From Anaerofilum hominis (GTDB lineage Bacteria > Bacillota > Clostridia > Oscillospirales > Ruminococcaceae): a stretch of 64,000 bases of DNA. A model generated the notes under the pieces. That model did not search any database. It saw only the letters and a list, made by a program, of their open reading frames with translations, and was not told where the DNA came from. A program made the position numbers and the translations under genes. The stretch lies in assembly GCF_014287275.1 (NCBI RefSeq), contig NZ_JACONZ010000001.1, positions 186,001 through 250,000 on the forward strand. The letters are read 5' to 3'. Shown here piece by piece: positions 58,345-64,000 of the stretch. The first letter of the stretch is position 1. The number at the start of each line of letters is the position of its first letter.

Positions 58345-59505
58345 CTATCCCTGAAAGCCGGTGTCCTGCTGCGCCGGGACGTCGTTTTGTCGCCGCTCCT
58401 CCCCGCGGGGAAACGCCTGGGCAAGGCTGTGGCGCGCGGCGTGGGAAAGTGCTTTCAGTATCGAGGACATGGCCTCCCGGGTGGGCTCGTCGATCCCCTT
58501 GAGGGTCCGCGCCAGGGCTCCGGCGTTTTTGAGCCAGCCCAGGCTGAGCTGCCCCACCGTCTGTGCCCCGCTGGCGTCCAGCAAACCGAACAGCACGTCT
58601 ACAAAGGTCTCGCGCTGGGCGGGGGTCATCGAGGAGATCCACTCTTTCAGCGCCCGGTCCACCATGCGGCTGCCCTCGTCCACGCTCTCCAGGCAGACGA
58701 ATCCGGTGCGGCGCACCTGCCAGGAGTAAAGATCGTGCTGCATCAGCCCAAGCTGGGTGCTGTGCACCACGGTGTAAGCCTCTTCGTGTTCCAGCAGCAT
58801 ACCCACCACAGAGGACTGGGGCACCATCGTGCGCACCCGCGGCGCAATGCGCCGGTAGCCCGGCTGCGCTGTCACGGCCGCCTCAAAGCCGGGGCCGTCG
58901 TTGTTCTGCACTTCCAGGATGCGCCCCTGGGTCTCCTCGCCGCAAAAGGCGGCGGCGAACACAGCCAGATTTCCGCCCTTGGAGTGCCCGCCCACCCGCA
59001 GCGGGCCGGGCTTTTCCGCCGCGCGGGCGCGCAGATATTCCGCCGCCGTCCGCTGCGCGGGCACCGGCGTGGTGAAAGCCATGTTAAAATCTTCTTTCCA
59101 GCCCACCAGCGTGCTGTCGGTGCCCCGGTAGGCCACATACCGGGAGCCGTCCCCCAGGCAAACCGTAAAAGCGGAAAACTGTTTTTCTTCTTCCGGGTCC
59201 AGCTCGCTGACATAGCTTTCCAGCAGCATGCCGGAAAAGCGGCCGCTGTCCATCAGCGCCGCCAGCAGCTCCGCATCCCCTTTCCAGAGCCCGCTCACCA
59301 CGGCGCGGCGCTCCGGCGTCTGCTGCGCCAGCAGGACCCGGGCAGCCCCACCGATCGTCGCCGTCCCCTCGCCCGGGCCGGGCGCGATGCCGTCAAAAGG
59401 CACGTAGGCCAGCCGGCAGAGGATGAGGCCGTCCACCGGGTTAAAGGGCGCCTGCTGCAGTGTCAGATCGCCCCGCCATTCGAGATAGTCCAGGATATTC
59501 GCCAT
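58345..59505 (-). CDS. DUF2974 family alpha/beta hydrolase (Mbeg1-like)
   Basis: A 386-residue protein with the DUF2974 (Mbeg1-like) domain at the start: MANILDYLEWRGDLTLQQAPFNPVDGLILCRLAYVPFD. The nucleophile elbow is GGHSKGGNLAVFAAAF around residue 170, followed by NNDGPGFE. Lipase-like activity is inferred. The gene starts at the ATG ending at 59505, one base after the CCA transferase stop, with AAAGGATGG as site. The last 100 residues are helical, with a Gln/Arg-rich end. Confidence 0.9.
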   Translation of the reverse strand: MANILDYLEWRGDLTLQQAPFNPVDGLILCRLAYVPFDGIAPGPGEGTATIGGAARVLLAQQTPERRAVVSGLWKGDAELLAALMDSGRFSGMLLESYVSELDPEEEKQFSAFTVCLGDGSRYVAYRGTDSTLVGWKEDFNMAFTTPVPAQRTAAEYLRARAAEKPGPLRVGGHSKGGNLAVFAAAFCGEETQGRILEVQNNDGPGFEAAVTAQPGYRRIAPRVRTMVPQSSVVGMLLEHEEAYTVVHSTQLGLMQHDLYSWQVRRTGFVCLESVDEGSRMVDRALKEWISSMTPAQRETFVDVLFGLLDASGAQTVGQLSLGWLKNAGALARTLKGIDEPTREAMSSILKALSHAARHSLAQAFPRGEERRQNDVPAQQDTGFQG

Positions 59506-59506
59506 T

Positions 59507-60868
59507 TTATCCATCCTTTTCGGCCAAAAGTTTTTTTCGCAGCTCTGCGAGCAAAGCGGCCCGCTCATTGGGGAGCGCGCCATCCACCACCTGCTCCAGC
59601 AGCGCCTGCAAAAGCGCCCCCACCCCGGGCCCCTGGGGCACGCCCAGGGCCAGCACATCTCTGCCGTCCACCGCCAGCTGTCCCAGGTCCAGACAGGGAC
59701 GCTGGCGCAGCACCGCGTTCAGGGCCGTTTTTATCTCTTCCTGCGCCGCCAGGCGCTCTGCCCTGCAGCCCGGCGCCTGCCCGCACACATCCGCCCGCTG
59801 CAGCGCCAGCAGCTGTTCTATCCGCTGCGGGCCCAGCTGTGCCAGCCGTCTTCGCAGCAGGCGCGGGTCGGCGCTGAAAGGCAGATCATGCTGCAGCACC
59901 AGCCCGGTGACGGTGCGCAGCGTCTCGCCGTCGCAGCGCAGCCGCTGCAACACGGCGCGGGCGATCTCGGCGCTGCGGGCGGCATGGCCATAAAAATGTC
60001 CCACGCCGTTTTCGTCTTGTGTAAAGCATTTCGACTTGCCAATGTCGTGGAGCAAAGCGGCAAGCCGCACGGTCAGGTCATCTGCGGGGACAGCTTCCAA
60101 CGCCGCCAGCGTGTGCCCCCAGACGTCCCGGTCATGATAGGCGTTGTGCTGCAAACATCCCCGCATCGGCCCCAGTTCCGGCAAAAAAACGCAAAAAACA
60201 TCCAGGTAACCGTCCAGCACCGCAGCGCAGCCCGGGCCGCAGAGCAGCCGGAAAAACTCTTCCCGCAGACGCTCGGGGGCGATGCGGGAGAGCGCGGCGC
60301 GCTCTTCACGGACGGCACGGGCCGTCTGTTCTTCCAGCTCAAACCCCAGCGTGGCGGCAAACCGCAGCGCGCGCAGGATGCGCAGCGCGTCCTCTTCAAA
60401 GCGGTCGACGGGGCGGCCCACGCAGCGGATACGGCGGGCTGCCAGGTCCGTCTGTCCGCCATAAGGGTCCGCCAGGCCGCGCTGCGGATGCCATGCCATG
60501 GCGTTAACGGTAAAGTCTCGCCGCGCCAGATCCTGAGTCAGGCTGCGCACGAACCGCACCTGCGCCGGCCGCCGCCCGTCCTGATAGGCGCCGTCCACCC
60601 GGTAGGTGGTCACCTCGTAGGAGCAGTGATCCACCCGCGCGGTCAAAGTGCCGTGCCGCAGGCCGGTATCGATGAGGTGAAGCCCCGCAAAGCAGGCGCG
60701 CATCTGCTGCGGCGTGGCCGAGGTGCAGAGGTCCCAGTCGTGCGGCGCACGCCCAAGCAGAGCGTCCCGCACACAGCCGCCCACGGCCCATGCCTCAAAG
60801 CCCCCGCGCTCCAGCCGTTTTATCAGTTCCAACACGCCCGCCGGCGGTGCGGCCGCAAACTTTTCCAT
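59507..60868 (-). CDS. cca: CCA tRNA nucleotidyltransferase (HD domain type)
   Basis: A 453-residue class II nucleotidyltransferase that adds or repairs the CCA end of tRNA. The head has AWAVGGCVRDALLGRAPHDWDLCTSATP with the DxD (DWD) near residue 49, then FTVNAMAWHP and RFEEDALRILRALRFAA. An HD domain around residue 230-330 contains LAALLHDIGKSKCFTQDE, typical of a larger bacterial enzyme with phosphohydrolase-like domain. It ends one base before the DUF2974 start. Several tRNAs in this window already encode CCA, so repair may be its main job. Confidence 0.95.
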   Translation of the reverse strand: MEKFAAAPPAGVLELIKRLERGGFEAWAVGGCVRDALLGRAPHDWDLCTSATPQQMRACFAGLHLIDTGLRHGTLTARVDHCSYEVTTYRVDGAYQDGRRPAQVRFVRSLTQDLARRDFTVNAMAWHPQRGLADPYGGQTDLAARRIRCVGRPVDRFEEDALRILRALRFAATLGFELEEQTARAVREERAALSRIAPERLREEFFRLLCGPGCAAVLDGYLDVFCVFLPELGPMRGCLQHNAYHDRDVWGHTLAALEAVPADDLTVRLAALLHDIGKSKCFTQDENGVGHFYGHAARSAEIARAVLQRLRCDGETLRTVTGLVLQHDLPFSADPRLLRRRLAQLGPQRIEQLLALQRADVCGQAPGCRAERLAAQEEIKTALNAVLRQRPCLDLGQLAVDGRDVLALGVPQGPGVGALLQALLEQVVDGALPNERAALLAELRKKLLAEKDG

Positions 60869-60922
60869 CCGCTTCTCCCTCCCGCCCTCTCTTCTCAGAC
60901 CTTTTCAGTATACCACAACAGC

Positions 60923-60972
60923 ACAGCCCCCGGCACGAAAAAGGTTCCGTGCCGGGGGCTGTATCGTCTTTT
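60923..60972. terminator. GC-rich hairpin between cca and lpd
   Basis: A perfect 14-bp stem ACAGCCCCCGGCAC with its complement (60949-60962) and a 12-nt A/T-containing loop, followed on plus by ATCGTCTTTT. It follows the lpd stop on the minus strand by about 26 nt and probably ends that operon. Confidence 0.75.
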
Positions 60973-60997
60973 CAGATGCAGTTCGCAGGTTTCGGGA

Positions 60998-62344
60998 TCA
61001 AAAAGCGCCCAGGATCTCACTCACGGTGGGGTGGGGCCACACGGTCCCGCGCAGCTGCTCTGCCGTCAGCCCTGCGTTGACGGCAGCGGTCAGGCCGCCG
61101 ATCATCTCCCCCGCATGGGGGCACATCAGCTGAGCGCCCAGCAGCCGGCCGTCCTGCGCGTCAAAAACCAGCTTGGCAAAGCCGCGCTCCGCCCCCTCCA
61201 GCACCGCCCGGCCGTTGGCGGAGGTGAGCGATTTTTTCACTGTTACGGCCCGGCCCGCGGCTTTTGCCCCGTCTGCGGTCAGGCCCACACAGGCGATCTC
61301 CGGGTCGGTGAAAACGCAGGCCGGCAGGGCGGAAAGCTCTTTTGCGCCGCCTGCGCCGAACATGGCCCGCACCGCATTTTTTGCCTGCGCCTCCGCCACA
61401 TGGGCCAGCTGGACGCCGCCCAGCACCAGGTCCCCCACGGCCCAGACGCCCGCAGCGCGCGTCTGAAAGCATTCGTCCACCGGGACGTACCCGCGCTCAA
61501 GGCCCAGGTCCACCCCTTCTCCCAACAGGCCGGCGGTGCAGGGCGCGCGCCCCGTACAGATCAGCACGCGTTCGCCCTTGGAAAAGCGCTCCTCGCCTTT
61601 CACCTCGTAACGGCAGCAAAGGCCGCCCTCTGCCGGGGCGATCTCTTTCACCGAAGCGCCGGTGACGATCTCAGCGCCCCGTTTTTTCAGGATCATGGCC
61701 AGATTCTGACCGATCTCCCGGTCCAGCGTCGGCAGCAGCCGGGGCGCCATCTCCAGCACCGTGACCCGCCGCCCCAGGGCGGTATAGATCTCGGCAAATT
61801 CGGCGCCGATGACCCCGCCGCCCAGGATGACCAGGCTGCCGCAATCCGCACCGCGGCCCGCCAGCAGGTCGTCGCTGGTCACCACGCCCGGCAGATCACT
61901 GCCCGGGATGGGGGGGGACGCCGGGCGGGAGCCCGCGGCCAGCAGGACGTGTTCCGCCGCATAGCGCTGCCCGTCCACCCGCACGACCCTGCCGGCTTCC
62001 AGCTTTGCAGTCCCGCGCAGAAGGGTCACCCCGCCGCGGGCGAGCAGCTGGCCGATCCCCTCGCGCAGGCGCGCGGTGGTCTCTTCCACATACTGAAACA
62101 GGGAGGTGAACTCACAGCGCAGCCCCTCTGCCCGCACGCCGACCGCCGCGCCCTCCGCGGCCGCTTTATAGACGTGCGCGGCGCGCAGCAGCGCCTTGGT
62201 GGGGATGCAGCCCCGGTTGAGGCAGGTCCCTCCCACTTCGTCTTTCTCGCACAGCGCCACCCGTTTGCCCAGGGCCGCCGCCTCGAGAGCGGCAGTGTAA
62301 CCGCCCGGCCCCGCGCCGATCACGATCAGATCAAACTGTTCCAT
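60998..62344 (-). CDS. lpdA: Dihydrolipoyl dehydrogenase
   Basis: A 448-residue FAD disulfide oxidoreductase that reoxidises dihydrolipoamide. FAD site MEQFDLIVIGAGPGGYTAALEAA; redox pair in EKDEVGGTCLNRGCIPTKAL; NAD site VILGGGVIGAEFAEIY; FAD closing GVWAVGDLVLG; and the C-terminal His-Glu dyad WPHPTVSEIL. No N-terminal lipoyl domain. The ATG ending at 62344 overlaps the lplA stop by 14 nt. With gcvPB and lplA upstream it forms a glycine cleavage/lipoylation operon, supplying the L-protein. Confidence 0.96.
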   Translation of the reverse strand: MEQFDLIVIGAGPGGYTAALEAAALGKRVALCEKDEVGGTCLNRGCIPTKALLRAAHVYKAAAEGAAVGVRAEGLRCEFTSLFQYVEETTARLREGIGQLLARGGVTLLRGTAKLEAGRVVRVDGQRYAAEHVLLAAGSRPASPPIPGSDLPGVVTSDDLLAGRGADCGSLVILGGGVIGAEFAEIYTALGRRVTVLEMAPRLLPTLDREIGQNLAMILKKRGAEIVTGASVKEIAPAEGGLCCRYEVKGEERFSKGERVLICTGRAPCTAGLLGEGVDLGLERGYVPVDECFQTRAAGVWAVGDLVLGGVQLAHVAEAQAKNAVRAMFGAGGAKELSALPACVFTDPEIACVGLTADGAKAAGRAVTVKKSLTSANGRAVLEGAERGFAKLVFDAQDGRLLGAQLMCPHAGEMIGGLTAAVNAGLTAEQLRGTVWPHPTVSEILGAF

Positions 62345-63344
62345 CCATTCCCTCCAGCAGTGCGGCGATATCCAGCGCCATCGCGCGGCGCTCCCCGCAG
62401 TCTTTTTTCCGTCCGGCCAGCGCCCGGACTGCACCGGCCAACGCCGGCGCCGCAAACGGAAGCCCCACAAGGGCCGTCTCCAGCTCCGCCGCCAGGCCGG
62501 CGTCCATCGCGTCGGTATAGACGGCCGCCGCCACCACCCGGCCCCCGGCGGCCGTGAGGCAGATCTCCGCCCCGCCCCAGGGCCAGCGGCCCGACAGCGT
62601 GCAATCCGCTTTTGGCTCCCTGCCGAAACGCCACGCTTCCGACCCGAACTTTTCTTCCAGCGCGCGCAGCCGTTCCGTGTCCGGCGGCCCTGTAAACGGC
62701 CGGGGCGTTTTTCCATAAACGGCTCCAAACGCGCCGATCAGGGCCTGCCGCAGTTGTTCCACGGTCAGGCCGGGCACATATTCCCGCAGGCCGCAGACCC
62801 GGGCGCGCACGGAAGCCACTCCTTTGGAGCGCAGTTTTTCGGGGTCTACCGCAAGGTAACGGGCCATTTTTTCGCCGTCCGCCGACAGCAGCAAAGTGCC
62901 GTGGTGATACCGCCTGTCCCCTGCCCGGTAAAAGGCGTTGCCGGAAAATTTGCGCCCCTCCGCCGTCAGGTCGTTGCGTCCGGTCTTTTCCGCCGGGACG
63001 CCCAGCCCCTGCACGGCCTGCAGCACCACCTGCAGCTGACGGTCCAGATCGTAAGCATCCCCGCGGGCAAGAAAGGTAAAGTTCAGGTTTTCCAGATCGT
63101 GATAGACCGCGCCGCCGCCCGACAGCCGCCGCACCAACCTGCCGCCGTCCGCCTCCAGCAGGTCAAGGCGGCACTCTCTGCGGCTGTTCTGATTGCGGCC
63201 GATCACCACCGTATTGCGGTTCTGCCACAGATAGAGCAGACACTGCCCCGGCTGCACCGTCTCCAGCAGCAGGGCTTCCAGCGCCAGGTTGCGCACCGGG
63301 TCGGTGCAGTCGGTGACAAGGTAAAGCAGTTCACAGCGTGTCAA
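62331..63344 (-). CDS. lplA: Lipoate-protein ligase A
   Basis: A 337-residue ligase that activates lipoate with ATP and attaches it to a lysine of carrier proteins such as GcvH. Motifs: LLYLWQNRNTVVIGRNQN, RLVRRLSGGGAVYHDLENLNFTFL (RRxSGGGxVxHD) and DLTAEGRKFSGNAFY with the catalytic Lys. The C-terminal accessory domain is present. The start is TTG (63344), with GAGG 8 nt upstream, overlapping the gcvPB stop by 14 nt; the lpd start overlaps its own end by 14 nt. It would serve the glycine cleavage system here. Confidence 0.94.
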   Translation of the reverse strand: MTRCELLYLVTDCTDPVRNLALEALLLETVQPGQCLLYLWQNRNTVVIGRNQNSRRECRLDLLEADGGRLVRRLSGGGAVYHDLENLNFTFLARGDAYDLDRQLQVVLQAVQGLGVPAEKTGRNDLTAEGRKFSGNAFYRAGDRRYHHGTLLLSADGEKMARYLAVDPEKLRSKGVASVRARVCGLREYVPGLTVEQLRQALIGAFGAVYGKTPRPFTGPPDTERLRALEEKFGSEAWRFGREPKADCTLSGRWPWGGAEICLTAAGGRVVAAAVYTDAMDAGLAAELETALVGLPFAAPALAGAVRALAGRKKDCGERRAMALDIAALLEGMDGTV

Positions 63345-64000
63345 AGCGGTACCTCAGTTTGGGGGCGCGGGCCGCGGCGACTTCGTCCGGCCTGCCCACC
63401 GGCGTGGTGCAGGGGGCGGCGTGCAGCGACTGCGGGTCCTCTGCGGCGCGCCGGAGGATGCCGGTGATCTGCGCTGCCGCCCAGTCCAGCGTCTCCTTGG
63501 ACTCGGTTTCGGTGGGCTCAAACATCAGCGCCTCATGCACGATGAGGGGGAAATACATCGTCGGCGGGTGGATGCCGCAGTCCAGCATGGCTTTGGCCAC
63601 ATCCAGCGCCGTGACCCCGGTCTCCTTTTTGAGCCGCTCCAGCGTCACCACGAACTCGTGCATGCAGACGCCCGCACAGGCAGGGGGCGCATAGGGCGCC
63701 AGCAGCGCTTTGAGATAGTTGGCGTTGAGGACGGCGTTTTCCGACGCCTCGCTCAGGCCGTCGCCGCCCAGTGTGAGGATATAGGCCAGCGCCCGCACCA
63801 CCACCAGAAAGTTGCCGTAAAAGGCTTTGACCGTGCCGATGCTCTTGGGCGGCGTTTCAAAGGCATATCCTCCGCCGGCGGCGGCCGCGCGAGGCGCCGG
63901 CAGAAACGGCGCCAGCAGCGCGCCTGCGCCAACCGCGCCGGAGCCAGGCCCGCCGCCGCCGTGCGGGGTGGAAAAGGTCTTGTGCAGGTTGAGGTGCACC
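63331..64000 (-). CDS. gcvPB: Glycine dehydrogenase (decarboxylating) subunit 2, partial (N-terminus beyond right edge)
   Basis: Only the C-terminal 223 residues are visible; the frame runs off the right edge. It includes the PLP-lysine region HLNLHKTFSTPHGGGGPG right at the visible start, then GGGYAFETPPKSIGTVKAFYGNFLVVVRALAYI, the C-terminal MHEFVVTL, and TMYFPLIVHEALMFEPTETESKETLD. This is P-protein subunit 2 of a split glycine cleavage system. lplA and lpd follow with short overlaps, so the genes form one operon. The gcvH, gcvT and gcvPA genes probably lie further upstream outside the window. Confidence 0.95.
   Translation of the reverse strand, partial: VHLNLHKTFSTPHGGGGPGSGAVGAGALLAPFLPAPRAAAAGGGYAFETPPKSIGTVKAFYGNFLVVVRALAYILTLGGDGLSEASENAVLNANYLKALLAPYAPPACAGVCMHEFVVTLERLKKETGVTALDVAKAMLDCGIHPPTMYFPLIVHEALMFEPTETESKETLDWAAAQITGILRRAAEDPQSLHAAPCTTPVGRPDEVAAARAPKLRYRFDTL

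Noticed and set aside
56980..62557. Very long plus-strand frames (965 and 889 codons) opposite the amylase, DUF2974, cca and lpd genes
   Set aside because: They cross several unrelated real genes and show only reversed-strand composition, so they are shadows.

Overview
The window reads as chromosomal DNA of a GC-rich, low-GC-lineage (Firmicutes) anaerobe, most likely a gut Oscillospirales/Ruminococcaceae-type Clostridium relative. Reasons: Gram-positive style AGGAGG ribosome binding sites and TTGACA/TATAAT promoters, a T-box in front of alaS, the hprK-murB-rapZ-whiA-dnaE-pfkA block, a YlmC/YmxH-type sporulation protein, a SpoVD-like class B PBP, GntR/YtrA-type and HxlR regulators, and a glycine cleavage locus with split GcvP. 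Placement is inference from gene content; no 16S gene is present.

Layout. 1-1310: PadR regulator plus HAAS-domain membrane protein, cut by the left edge. 1310-3070: gene-free, with an interspersed repeat (copy 1) and a 20-bp tandem repeat array. 3072-5204: rpsB-tsf with a structured leader, and a PRC-barrel protein. 5305-7870: polar amino acid ABC transporter. 7975-9355: modular repeat, AT-rich island carrying a broken P63C-domain gene that abuts tRNA-Leu. 9470-13636: membrane proteins, an RluD-type pseudouridine synthase, tandem repeats, an AT-rich orphan and RlmA. 13685-22300: holA with an unusual RNase M5-like/HAD fusion, comEC, a phosphoribosyltransferase, HIT protein and alaS under T-box control. 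22342-27403: class B PBP, GT8 glycosyltransferase, HD hydrolase, MATE transporter with a 5'-end attenuator-like hairpin, then tRNA-Ala.

27843-31142 is the most interesting stretch: an HxlR regulator divergent from a probable operon of two PPOX-type flavoproteins (one fused to a two-cluster ferredoxin module), a zinc-type macrodomain and a class M sirtuin (SirTM). Elsewhere SirTM/macrodomain pairs reversibly ADP-ribosylate a lipoylated GcvH-like carrier; here no GcvH-L or LplA2 is adjacent, but a glycine cleavage/lipoylation operon (gcvPB-lplA-lpd) closes the window at 60998-64000. 31774-35556: GntR-regulated ABC transporter with a secreted companion. 35876-44261: pfkA, dnaE, whiA, rapZ, murB, hprK. 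44411-44705: inverted copy 2 of the repeat. 44789-54000: glycosyltransferase, FAD dehydrogenase, tRNA-Thr, C45 hydrolase, DUF1848, MGMT-like, GNAT, PfkB kinase, DUF1622. 53979-55650: ECF sigma factor, anti-sigma and a small upstream ORF. 55803-60868: Mrp ATPase, GH13 amylase, DUF2974 hydrolase, CCA transferase.

Housekeeping genes dominate. The accessory signals are the repeat families placed after stop codons, the tRNA-adjacent AT-rich island, the SirTM/macrodomain/flavoprotein cluster and the RNase M5-HAD fusion. All family calls come from reading the translations by eye without database searches.
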